From contig NZ_RXOZ01000011.1 of NCBI RefSeq assembly GCF_003991205.1, forward strand, positions 588,745 to 652,744: a DNA stretch of 64,000 nucleotides, written 5' to 3'. The notes below the pieces were generated by a model that did no database searches, was not told the DNA's origin, and saw only the letters and a list, made by a program, of their open reading frames with translations. Positions 25,967-33,962 of this stretch are shown here, one piece after another. Source of the DNA: Georgenia sp. SYP-B2076 (GTDB lineage Bacteria; Actinomycetota; Actinomycetes; Actinomycetales; Actinomycetaceae). Positions within the stretch are counted from its first letter, which is position 1. Each line of letters starts with the position of its first letter. The translations under genes and the position numbers were made by a program.

Positions 25967-27621
25967 GCGCGCACCTCCTCGAGCTCGGGGTCGAGCAGGT
26001 GCTCGGGCTCGAGCAGGTGCTCGGGCTCGAGCAGGCGCTCGCGCTCGACCTCGGGTCCGAGCTCGGCCGCGGACCGCGGCCCGGTCCCGGGCGCGCGCCC
26101 AGGCGCCTCGGCACCGGCCGCGGTCACCTCGAGGACGAGCCCGTGGACCGTGAGGTCGCCGTCGGGGGTGCGCAGCACGGTGGTCGCGGCCTGGTCCGGC
26201 GTGGCGGTGAGGGTGAGCCCCAGGTCGGTGTCCGTGGCGCGCGCCGCCGCCTCCAGCTGGGGGTGCACCGCGAGCAGCCGGGTGAGCTGCCCGAGCAGCA
26301 GGGTCAGCGCGGCCGGGCTCACCGCGGCGCCGTCGAGCCGGCCCGCGGCGACGAGCTCAGCCACCGCGGCCGCGCGGGCGTCGGCCTCGTCCTGGGCCTC
26401 GGCCAGCAGCCGCACCCGGTCCAGGCCGGGGTCGGGCACCGAGGCGGTGCGCCCCCGGGCGCCGCGGTCGCCGCGTTCGCGCAGGCTCAGCGGCACCTCC
26501 ACGGGCGTCGCCGCCCACCAGGAGGTCGTGGCGCCGTCGCGGGGGTCGGGCTCCTCGGGGCCGCCGAGGAGGTGGCGGGCGGGGTAGGCGCCGAACGCGG
26601 CGGCATACAGCCGGTGCGCCTCGTCGGCGCCCGCGGTGTCAAACCAGCCGGCGAGCCTGAGCAGGTCCGCGCGCCGGCTCACCCCGGTGCCCGCGGACGC
26701 GAGCATCCGCTTGGTGTTGGCCAGGAGCTGACCGAGGGCCTGGTCCGCGGCCATCCGCAGCGTCTCCGGGCCGGAGCGGGCATCAGCGCCGGTGTACCAG
26801 CCGCGCACCTGCTCCCAGTCCTCACGGGTGCGCCCGGGCAGCCGCTCGGTGCGCGCGTCGGCCGAGGCGAGCGTGGGCAGCGCAGAGAGCGCCGCGAGCA
26901 GGTCGTCGAGCACCGGCTCGAGCGCCGCGAAGCGGCGGGCGACGACGGGGGCGTGGCGGGCGACGTCGGCGGTGAGCAGGTCGATGTAGTCCAGCAGCAG
27001 CCGCTTGAACTGCTGGTACTCCTCGCCGGCGAGGTCGTAGCGGGTGAGCACGGTGTTCACGTACGCGTAGAAGTCGCGGACGCTGTCGGAGAACAGCCGC
27101 TGGTTGTTGAACACCGTCGTCACGTCGCCCGAGAGCGCGTCGGCGTCCACGGGCCGGGAGCCGGTGGCCGCCTGCATGCGGGCGACGATGCGGTCGAGGG
27201 TCTCGGCGGTGGCGCCGAGCAGCTCGCGCGCGACCTCCCGGGCGCCCTCCCCGGCGGCGAGGACCGCCTCGGCCTCCCGGTGCACCCGGACGCCGAGCTT
27301 GGATGCCTGGTAGCGGGCGCGGGAGCGGACGTAGTCCTGGACGGTGGCCACCCGGGCGTCGCGGATGCCGCGCACGAGGTTGCCCCACCTCTCGAGCTGC
27401 TCGCACCGGGTGGTGACCTCGTCGACGGAGAGGGCGACGCCGCGCTCGGCCAGCCCGTCGCTCACCTCGGAGGCGGACAGGTCGGCCAGCAGCGTCGAGG
27501 TGAACAGCGTCATGATGGCGCGGTAGTCCCCCGCCAGGTCTGCCGTGAGGTAGCGGAACAGGTCCAGCCGTGCGGGCGCCTGCCGGGCAGGGTCGTCGTG
27601 AGGACCCTCGACATCGTTCAC
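25963..27621 (-). CDS. jetA: Wadjet JetA: DUF2397 (TIGR02677) kleisin-like subunit
   Basis: 552 residues from GTG 27621. The family start LDLFRYLTADLAGDYRAIMTLF is clear, followed by winged-helix-like segments, a long helical middle (EYQQFKRLLLDYIDLL) and a C-terminal region with RLAGWFDTAGADEAHRLYAAAFG. It is thought to act as the kleisin closing the JetC ring. It is first in the jetABC unit and divergent from an M15 peptidase. The last 25 residues contain an 18-base tandem repeat (LLEPEH units), probably a disordered tail. Confidence 0.82.
   Translation of the reverse strand: MNDVEGPHDDPARQAPARLDLFRYLTADLAGDYRAIMTLFTSTLLADLSASEVSDGLAERGVALSVDEVTTRCEQLERWGNLVRGIRDARVATVQDYVRSRARYQASKLGVRVHREAEAVLAAGEGAREVARELLGATAETLDRIVARMQAATGSRPVDADALSGDVTTVFNNQRLFSDSVRDFYAYVNTVLTRYDLAGEEYQQFKRLLLDYIDLLTADVARHAPVVARRFAALEPVLDDLLAALSALPTLASADARTERLPGRTREDWEQVRGWYTGADARSGPETLRMAADQALGQLLANTKRMLASAGTGVSRRADLLRLAGWFDTAGADEAHRLYAAAFGAYPARHLLGGPEEPDPRDGATTSWWAATPVEVPLSLRERGDRGARGRTASVPDPGLDRVRLLAEAQDEADARAAAVAELVAAGRLDGAAVSPAALTLLLGQLTRLLAVHPQLEAAARATDTDLGLTLTATPDQAATTVLRTPDGDLTVHGLVLEVTAAGAEAPGRAPGTGPRSAAELGPEVERERLLEPEHLLEPEHLLDPELEEVRA
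25991..26044 (-). repeat. 18-base tandem repeat in the jetA 3' end
   Basis: Three head-to-tail 18-base units encode LLEPEH-type repeats in the JetA tail. The first two are identical and the third differs at two positions. Copy number could vary by slippage without shifting the frame. Confidence 0.8.
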
Positions 27622-27886
27622 CTGACCATGCTCCTGTCCGTCCGTATGCCCCGTTGCCGCGCCTTCCGGGCATCCGGGGCACGCAGGCCGCGCCCGTGCG
27701 GGCCCGGCGACGTCCGCCGCGGCCGGTGAGCCCCCGTGGTCCGCGCGGCGCGGCGACCCTCCACCTTAAACGTCGGCTCATGCCGGTATTGCCCTGCCGC
27801 GCGCGCCGGCAGCGTGACGTAGGACGCGTCCGGTGCGCGGCGGCCGCCCACGGGCGCCGACCCGCGCCGGGTGCGACACTGCCCAG

Positions 27887-28672
27887 GTGAGGGCGCGAGG
27901 CCCGCTGAGCGCGGCGATCATCGGCCTGGGGCTCGCGGTCCTGTGCGGCTGCGAGGGAGCCGGTGCGCCACCAACCACCACCGGACTGTCGGGCGCTCGG
28001 TCCGGGGCGCCGTCGGACGGCCCGACCGCCGTGCCACCGGCGTCCGCCACCTCGCCGCCACCGCCGCCCGCCACCTCGGCGTCACCCACCGCCTCCGCGC
28101 CACTGCCGCCGCCGTTCCGCTCGGCCATCAAGGCCGTCACGGCGGAGGGGCTCTCGGCGTCGTGGCGGCCCGGCTGCCCCGTGCCGGTCGAGGGCCTGCG
28201 CGCGGTGGAGGTCACCTTCTGGGGCTTCGACGGGACGGCCCACACCGGCGTGCTGGTGGTGGAGGCCGCCGTCGCCCAGGATGTGACGGCGATCATGTCG
28301 GACCTCTACGGTGCCCGGTTCCCGATCGAGCGGATGGAGCCGGTGGACCTCTACGGCGGGGACGACGACGCGAGCATGGCGGCCAACAACACGAGCGCGT
28401 TCAACTGCCGCGCCGTCACCGGAGGCTCGTCCTGGTCAGAGCACTCCTACGGGCGCGCTATCGACGTCAACCCGCTGGTGAACCCCTACGTGGCGGGCGC
28501 CGTCGTCCTGCCGACCGCAGGCACGGCGTACGCCGACCGCGCCCAGGATGCGCCGGGGATGATCCACGCCGGTGACGACGTCGTCCGCGCCTTCGCCGCC
28601 CGCGGCTGGAGCTGGGGCGGCACGTGGGCCTCACCGAGGGACTACCAGCACTTCTCGCTGTCCGGCAGGTGA
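27887..28672 (+). CDS. Lipoprotein-like M15 family peptidase
   Basis: 261 residues from GTG 27887. An N-terminal hydrophobic segment ends AVLCGCEG, which could be a lipobox, followed by a Pro/Ser/Thr-rich linker. The C-terminal domain has SSWSEHSYGRAIDVNP (His and Asp zinc ligands spaced HxxxxxxD), NPYV, and a final DYQHF with the third ligand, as in D-Ala-D-Ala/L-Ala-D-Glu carboxypeptidases of family M15. It probably trims cell wall peptides outside the membrane. The start and the lipobox are uncertain; there is no strong ribosome binding site. Confidence 0.72.
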   Translation: MRARGPLSAAIIGLGLAVLCGCEGAGAPPTTTGLSGARSGAPSDGPTAVPPASATSPPPPPATSASPTASAPLPPPFRSAIKAVTAEGLSASWRPGCPVPVEGLRAVEVTFWGFDGTAHTGVLVVEAAVAQDVTAIMSDLYGARFPIERMEPVDLYGGDDDASMAANNTSAFNCRAVTGGSSWSEHSYGRAIDVNPLVNPYVAGAVVLPTAGTAYADRAQDAPGMIHAGDDVVRAFAARGWSWGGTWASPRDYQHFSLSGR

Positions 28673-28712
28673 GCCGTCACGTGCGGGTGGCGGCTGCGCC
28701 GGTGACGCGGCG

Positions 28713-29471
28713 TCAGTGGTAGTAGACGCCGATGCGGTGGCCGTCGACGGTGGCGACGGGGACGTCCATGTCGTAGATCTCGCGGAGCCGCTCGGTGTCG
28801 ATGATCTGCTCCGGGGTGCCCTGGCACAGGACCTTGCCGTCCTTCATGGCCACGATGTGGTCGGAGTAGCAGGACGCGAAGTTGATGTCGTGGACGACGA
28901 CGACGACGGTCTTGCCGAGCTCGTCGGCGGTGCGGCGCAGCAGTTTCATCATGGTCACGGCGTGCTTCATGTCGAGGTTGTTCAGCGGCTCGTCGAGCAG
29001 GACGTAGTCGGTGTCCTGGCACAGGACCATGGCCACGAACGCGCGCTGGCGCTGCCCGCCGGAGAGCTCGTCGAGGTACCGGCCGGCGAGGGGGCCGAGG
29101 TCGAGGTAGTCCAGCGCGGCGGTGATCTGGCGGCGGTCCTCGACCGTCAGGCGCCCGCGCGAGTGGGGGTAGCGCCCGAAGGCGACAAGGTCCCGCACGC
29201 TCAGGCGCACGGCGAGGTGGTTGTCCTGCCGCAGGATGGACAGTCGCTTGGCCAGGTCCCCGGACGGGGTGGCGGCCACGTCGAGGCCGTCGACCAGGAC
29301 GCTGCCGGCGTCCATGCCCAGCAGCCGCGCGACGATGGAGAGCAGGGTGGACTTCCCGGCGCCGTTGGCGCCGATGATCGAGGTCACCCCACCCGCGGGC
29401 AGGGTCAGGGAGACGTCGTCGACGACCACGCTGCGGCCGTACGTCTTCGTCAGGGACCGGACCTCGATCAT
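28713..29471 (-). CDS. Iron-siderophore ABC transporter, ATP-binding protein
   Basis: 252 residues. Walker A GANGAGKS, Q-loop LRQDNHLAVRLSVRD, signature LSGGQRQRAF, Walker B YVLLDEPLNNLD and switch His VVVHDINFA are all present. It resembles the FepC/YclP type, which couples ATP use to ferric siderophore import. I chose ATG 29471 (MIEVRSLTK) because GTGGAGG lies just upstream; an in-frame ATG at 29540 would overlap the permease gene. It is the last gene of the operon. Confidence 0.92.
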   Translation of the reverse strand: MIEVRSLTKTYGRSVVVDDVSLTLPAGGVTSIIGANGAGKSTLLSIVARLLGMDAGSVLVDGLDVAATPSGDLAKRLSILRQDNHLAVRLSVRDLVAFGRYPHSRGRLTVEDRRQITAALDYLDLGPLAGRYLDELSGGQRQRAFVAMVLCQDTDYVLLDEPLNNLDMKHAVTMMKLLRRTADELGKTVVVVVHDINFASCYSDHIVAMKDGKVLCQGTPEQIIDTERLREIYDMDVPVATVDGHRIGVYYH

Positions 29472-29523
29472 CGGGAACCTCCACAGGTCGGGCGCGAGCG
29501 GGTGAGCGGCAGGCATGTTCGGG

Positions 29524-30546
29524 TCATCGTCTGCCTCCACGGATGAGCAGCAGGATGAAGACGATCCCGCCGACGAACTCGATGATCACGGAGAGCACCG
29601 TGTCCATCCCGAAGACGTGCTCGAGGACGGTCTGCCCACCCACCAGGGTGAGGATCCCGAGCAGGGACGCGGCGGGCAGGACGTAGGCGTGGCGGTGGGT
29701 CCCCGCGACGGCGTAGGCGAGGTTGGCCACGAGCAGCCCGAAGAAGGTGATGGGCCCGACCAGGGCGGTGGACACGGACACGAGCAGCGCGCAGGCGCTC
29801 AGCGCCCGCAGCACCAGGCGGCGGTGGTCGACGCCCAGCGCGAGGGCGTGGTCCTGGCCGAGCGCGAGGACGTCGAGGTCGCGGCGCACCCACCACATCC
29901 ACGCGCACACCAGCGCGACGATGACCGCGCAGACGGCGAGCAGGCCCGGGTCCACGGCGCTGAAGGACGCGAACAGGCGGTCGGTGACGATGAGGTACTC
30001 GTTGGGGTCGATCACCCGCTGCAGGAACGTGGCCAGCGACCGGAACAGCGTCCCCAGGACGATGCCGACCAGGACCATCAGGTACAGCGACCGGCGCGGC
30101 CCGCCGAACAGCCAGCGGAACAGCGCCGCCGAGAACGCGAGCATGACGCCGACCTCGAGGCCGAACCGGGTCGTGGCCGCCGTCGCGATCACGGCCGTGG
30201 AGCCGAGGAAGAACACGCCCGCCGTCTGGATCAGGGCGTACATCGCGTCGAAGCCCATGATCGACGGCGTGAGGATCCGGTTCTCCGTCACCGTCTGGAA
30301 CACGACCGTCGAGACCGCGATCGCCACCCCGACCAGGATCATCGGGGCCAGCCGGGCCGCGCGCAGCGGCGCGACGAGCGCCCACGCGTCCAGGGCGCCC
30401 ACGAGCACGAACGCCACCGCGGCCACGGCGGTCGCTGCGCCGAGGAGGGCCAGGCGTATCCCGGGGGTCAGGCGTCGGTGGCCACGCGGCCGGTCGGCCG
30501 TCAGGGTCGCCGTCGCAGTCGGCGAGCTCGTCTTGTCAGCGCGCAC
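29524..30546 (-). CDS. Iron-siderophore ABC transporter permease (FecCD family), second subunit
   Basis: 340 residues with about eight to nine membrane helices. Family motifs include TVVFQTVTENRILTPSIMGFDA near the N-terminal third and STALVGPITFFGLLVANLAY in the coupling region. It pairs with the upstream permease to form the membrane channel. GTG 30546 lies 11 bases inside the preceding gene. Confidence 0.92.
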   Translation of the reverse strand: MRADKTSSPTATATLTADRPRGHRRLTPGIRLALLGAATAVAAVAFVLVGALDAWALVAPLRAARLAPMILVGVAIAVSTVVFQTVTENRILTPSIMGFDAMYALIQTAGVFFLGSTAVIATAATTRFGLEVGVMLAFSAALFRWLFGGPRRSLYLMVLVGIVLGTLFRSLATFLQRVIDPNEYLIVTDRLFASFSAVDPGLLAVCAVIVALVCAWMWWVRRDLDVLALGQDHALALGVDHRRLVLRALSACALLVSVSTALVGPITFFGLLVANLAYAVAGTHRHAYVLPAASLLGILTLVGGQTVLEHVFGMDTVLSVIIEFVGGIVFILLLIRGGRR

Positions 30547-31618
30547 CGGAGGGCCTCCGCAGCAGCAGGTAGAGGAACACGGCGGCGCCCACGACCCCGA
30601 CGACGACGCCGATCGGGATCTCCGCGGGATGGATCACGAGGCGCCCGACGATGTCGCACACCAGGACGAAGCCGGCGCCCAGGATCGCCACCCACGGCAG
30701 CGACCGGCGCAGGTAGTCGCCCATCGCGAGGCTGACGATGTTGGGCACCACCAGGCCGAGGAACGGCAGGCCCCCCACGACCACGACGACGACCGCGCTG
30801 GTGACCGCGACGACGGACAGCCCCAGGGCCAGGACCCGCCGGTAGTTCAGCCCGAGGTTGGTGGTGAACTCCTCGCCCAGGCCCGCGACGGTGAACCGGT
30901 TCGCAGCGACGTACGCGATCACCGCGCACACCCCCACGACCCAGAGCATCTCGTAGCGGCCCCGCACCACCCCGGAGAAGTCGCCCGTCATCCAGGACGA
31001 GAGGGTGTGGAGCAGGTCGTTGCGGTAGGCCAGGAACGTGCTCACCGCGGCCACGACGCCGGAGAGCATCATCCCCACCAGCGGCACCACGACCACCGAC
31101 CGCAGCGGGATCGACCGCAGGATCCGCAGGAAGAGCGCGGTGCCGGCGAGGGCGAACACGGCCGCCACGGCCATCTTCCCCGCCAGGGGCATCGCCGGGG
31201 CCGCCAGGGTGACCACCAGCAGGCCCAGGCCCGCGGACTCCGTGGTGCCGGCGGTGGAGGGCTCGACGAACTTGTTGCGCACCAGCAGCTGCATCACCAG
31301 CCCGGCGATGGCCATCGCGGAGCCGGACAGCAGGATCGCCAGCGTCCGCGGCACCCGGGACGCCAGCAGGGTCTGCTCCTGGGTGGAGGTGAGGTTCCCG
31401 GAGAGCACGTCACCGACAGAGAGGTCGGAGACCCCGACGAACAGGCTCACGCCCGCCGCCGCGAGCACGCCGAGCACGCCGGCGAGCAGCACGAGGTGCC
31501 GCCGGCGGGTGCCGGCGGCCACGGCCTCGCGCCCGTCGGGCGCGGGCGTGCCGGGCGTGGGCGCACCGGCGGCGGGCGCGGCCTGGCCGCGCCCGCCGCC
31601 GTGGTGCGTGACCGTCAT
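30536..31618 (-). CDS. Iron-siderophore ABC transporter permease (FecCD family), first subunit
   Basis: 360 residues from ATG 31618, which overlaps the binding-protein stop (ATGA). After a Pro/Ala-rich cytoplasmic tail come about nine helices, SRVPRTLAILLSGSAMAIAGLVMQ and GGLPFLGLVVPNIV, both standard for FecCD permeases. The much longer frame reaching back to 32521 runs over the binding-protein gene and is a shadow. Confidence 0.92.
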   Translation of the reverse strand: MTVTHHGGGRGQAAPAAGAPTPGTPAPDGREAVAAGTRRRHLVLLAGVLGVLAAAGVSLFVGVSDLSVGDVLSGNLTSTQEQTLLASRVPRTLAILLSGSAMAIAGLVMQLLVRNKFVEPSTAGTTESAGLGLLVVTLAAPAMPLAGKMAVAAVFALAGTALFLRILRSIPLRSVVVVPLVGMMLSGVVAAVSTFLAYRNDLLHTLSSWMTGDFSGVVRGRYEMLWVVGVCAVIAYVAANRFTVAGLGEEFTTNLGLNYRRVLALGLSVVAVTSAVVVVVVGGLPFLGLVVPNIVSLAMGDYLRRSLPWVAILGAGFVLVCDIVGRLVIHPAEIPIGVVVGVVGAAVFLYLLLRRPSGAR

Positions 31619-32592
31619 GCGCCGAGAGCCTGGCCGACCTCGTCGAACATGGCGGCGACGTTGCTGAGCCCGTGCTGGGCGATGTACCAGCGCTGGGGGT
31701 CGAGATAGACCACCTGCTCGGACTGCCACGCCGTCGTGGACGCGACGAGCTCGTTGTCGAGGACCTGCTGCGCGGCCTGCCCGGCGCCCTCGCCCTGCCC
31801 GACCGCGGCGTCCCGGTCGTTGACGAAGAGCCAGTCGGGGTTGGTGTCCCGGATCATCTCGAAGGAGACGACCTCGCCGTGCGGGGTGTTCTCCACGCCG
31901 CTGACCGCGTCCGCCACGCCGAGCTCGGTGAAGATCGGCCCGAAGCGCGAGTCCTCCCCGTACATGGTGACCTCGCCGCCCGAGGTGGACAGGACCATGC
32001 CGGCGCCGGCCGCCTCGCCGAGCGGGCGGATCTGCTCGGCCTCGGCCGCGATGTCGGCCAGACCCTTCTCGACCTCGTCCTCCTTGCCGAAGATCTCGCC
32101 CAGGATCCGGGCGGAGTCGCCGAACTCGTCGAGGAAGTTCGCGTACCCGAACGTGACGTCCACGGTCGGGTACGTCTTGGCGAGCTCCGGGTAGGCCGCC
32201 GCCGACCGGAAGCCCACGACGACGAGGTCGGGGTCCAGGCGCGCGATGGCCTCGTAGTCCGGCTCCTGCAGCGTGCCCACGTCGGTGTACTTCTCGCCCT
32301 CGTACGCGCTGAGGAAGTCCGGGACGGGCGAGGACAGCGGCAGACCCACCACGTCGCCGCCCAGCCCGAGGGCGTCGATGGTGTCCAGGGCGCCGAAGTC
32401 GAGGACCACCACGCGCTGCGGGTCTGCGGGCACCTCGGTGCTGCCCTGGGCGTGCTCCACCGTGACGGTCTCCGCGTCCGCGGAGCCGGCTGCGGACTCC
32501 TCCCCGGTGCTCGACGAGCACGCGGCGAGGAGGAGGGCGATCGATGCAGCTGAGGCTGCGGCAGCGGTGCCGCGACGCGTGATGAGGCTCAC
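31615..32592 (-). CDS. Siderophore-binding lipoprotein of ABC transporter
   Basis: 325 residues. The signal peptide ends in lipobox LLAACSSS, so the protein is anchored to the outer face of the membrane. The body has the two-lobe PBP class III pattern: PQRVVVLDFGALDTIDALGLG, EPDYEAIARLDPDLVVVG and FSEL-like HGEVVSFEMIRDTNPDWLFV. It resembles the FatB/CeuA/YclQ group, which binds ferric catecholates such as petrobactin. First gene of the operon; a DtxR-like box lies upstream, so iron repression is likely. Confidence 0.9.
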   Translation of the reverse strand: MSLITRRGTAAAASAASIALLLAACSSSTGEESAAGSADAETVTVEHAQGSTEVPADPQRVVVLDFGALDTIDALGLGGDVVGLPLSSPVPDFLSAYEGEKYTDVGTLQEPDYEAIARLDPDLVVVGFRSAAAYPELAKTYPTVDVTFGYANFLDEFGDSARILGEIFGKEDEVEKGLADIAAEAEQIRPLGEAAGAGMVLSTSGGEVTMYGEDSRFGPIFTELGVADAVSGVENTPHGEVVSFEMIRDTNPDWLFVNDRDAAVGQGEGAGQAAQQVLDNELVASTTAWQSEQVVYLDPQRWYIAQHGLSNVAAMFDEVGQALGA

Positions 32593-32628
32593 GAGGTCTC
32601 CAGAGATTGGGAGGAAGGAGTTCCTAAC

Positions 32629-32647
32629 GAAGGGGAGCCTAACCTAG
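32629..32647 (-). promoter_or_regulatory. DtxR/IdeR-type iron box
   Basis: Read on the minus strand the 19 bases CTAGGTTAGGCTCCCCTTC match the DtxR consensus TWAGGTTAGSCTAACCTWA at about 15 of 19 positions, with a perfect left half. It sits 37 bases upstream of the binding-protein start, where it would cover the promoter. Loss of iron would relieve repression of the transporter. Confidence 0.7.
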
Positions 32648-32740
32648 ATATTCGCAAGCGTCATGTGCCGTAAATAAAATGTGGTCGGAATCCCGCCCGA
32701 CGGCGCGCCCGTCCCGCACCGGGACCCCGCCCCAGGTGCA

Positions 32741-32760
32741 TGACCAGGGACGTTGGTCCC
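32741..32760 (-). terminator. Possible terminator after femAB
   Basis: CTGGGAC and GTCCCTGG form a short stem with a four-base loop between the femAB stop and the siderophore promoter. It has no T-run, so the call is weak. Confidence 0.3.
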
Positions 32761-32781
32761 AGAAGCGGGACGGACGGATGC

Positions 32782-33942
32782 TCAGTCGTTCGGGACGGCA
32801 GTCTCGGGCGCCGTGCCGCCGGCCGCCGTCGTCGTCGCCGTCGCCGTCTCCTCGGCCGGAGCACCGGACGGTGCCCGCCGTCGACGGAGGGCGCCGCGGA
32901 CCGCGCCGGGCAGCGCGCGCGCCGCGCCGGGCAGCGCGCGCACCGCCCCTACCGCCGCCCGCTTGCCCCGCAGAGCCAGGACCAGCGCCCGGTAGAGCGC
33001 CGGGCGGACGGGCACGTCCCACGCGCCGTCAACGTCGGTGACCTCCTCGGAGAACTTCGTCTTGAAGTCCCGGACCCCGCTGAGCTGCGGCGCGCGCTCG
33101 GAGTCGATGCCCATGAGGTCGAAGCGGCGCACCCCCGAGGCGCGCAGCGCGCACGCCATGTGCCACACGAGCAGGTCGGCGGCGCCGGACCGGCGGCCCT
33201 CCGTGTTCGAGGCGGCGTAGTAGTACGTGGCGTGGTCGCCGCCCACGGCCACGATGCCCCAGGCGAGGGGGCGCCCGTCGCGGCGGGTGACGAAGATCCG
33301 GGCGTGCTCCCCACCGAGCGCGGACAGCATGGTCCAGTACACGTCCTCGGAGGAGATGCCGAAGCCGTCGCGGCCGCCGGTCTCGACGAGGAGCTGGTAG
33401 AGCTCGGAGAACCGCTCGCGGGAGAGCCCCGTCTCCTCGGCGGCCGTCATGGACGTCTCGCGCAGGGCCTTGCGCACGTCGCGGCGCCCCCGCTTCTTCA
33501 TCGACGCGAGGATCTCCTCCTCGGGCCGGTCCAGGTCGAGGATGACGGTGCGGTCGTAGGTGACCGTCTGCAGGAGCTCGTGCAGGTCGTCCGACCGGTG
33601 CCGCGCGTGGAGGCGGGCGAAGACCAGCCCGCGGTCGGCGCGGCGCACCGCGGCCACGAGCGCCTCGCGCAGCGCCCGCTCCCGCTCCGGCGTCGGCTCG
33701 GCGACCCAGACCGGGCCGTGCTTGGCCCACAGGTAGCGGAAGCCCCGCCCGTCGAGCTCGGTGAGGGAGATCAGCGCGAGGAGCTCCTCCCCGTCCCAGA
33801 CGCCGAGGCGGCGCCACGGCCGACGGCCCGGGACCGCGTCGTCGAACGCGTCCCAGGCGGGCATCTGCTCGAGCGGGATGGTGACCCCGGCGCCGAGGCG
33901 CAGGTAGGTCTCGTTGTCGAGCGGTCGCACCGCGACAGTCAT
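32782..33942 (-). CDS. FemAB-type aminoacyltransferase (peptidoglycan interpeptide bridge)
   Basis: 386 residues from ATG 33942. Two GNAT-like domains are seen. The first contains GVWDGEELLALISLTELDGRGFRYLWAKHGPVW; the second has the family segments SMKKRGRRDVRKAL, LYQLLVETGGRDGF, AWGIVAVGGDHATYYYAASN and LLVWHMACALRASGVRRFDLMGI. FemAB enzymes move an amino acid from aminoacyl-tRNA to the peptide stem of lipid II. The Arg/Ala-rich C-terminal tail looks disordered. It is 20 bases downstream of an ATP-grasp ligase, so the two probably add successive residues of the bridge. Which residue FemAB adds cannot be read. Confidence 0.82.
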   Translation of the reverse strand: MTVAVRPLDNETYLRLGAGVTIPLEQMPAWDAFDDAVPGRRPWRRLGVWDGEELLALISLTELDGRGFRYLWAKHGPVWVAEPTPERERALREALVAAVRRADRGLVFARLHARHRSDDLHELLQTVTYDRTVILDLDRPEEEILASMKKRGRRDVRKALRETSMTAAEETGLSRERFSELYQLLVETGGRDGFGISSEDVYWTMLSALGGEHARIFVTRRDGRPLAWGIVAVGGDHATYYYAASNTEGRRSGAADLLVWHMACALRASGVRRFDLMGIDSERAPQLSGVRDFKTKFSEEVTDVDGAWDVPVRPALYRALVLALRGKRAAVGAVRALPGAARALPGAVRGALRRRRAPSGAPAEETATATTTAAGGTAPETAVPND

Positions 33943-33962
33943 GGAGCTCCTCAGTGGCCGGG

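Noticed and set aside
28713-29540. Longer start for the siderophore ATPase at ATG 29540
   Set aside because: It would overlap the permease gene and add residues without similarity; ATG 29471 has a good GGAGG.
30536-32521. A 661-codon frame joining the first permease to an upstream extension
   Set aside because: The extension lies over the siderophore-binding lipoprotein gene in another frame; ATG 31618 with its ATGA overlap is the natural start.
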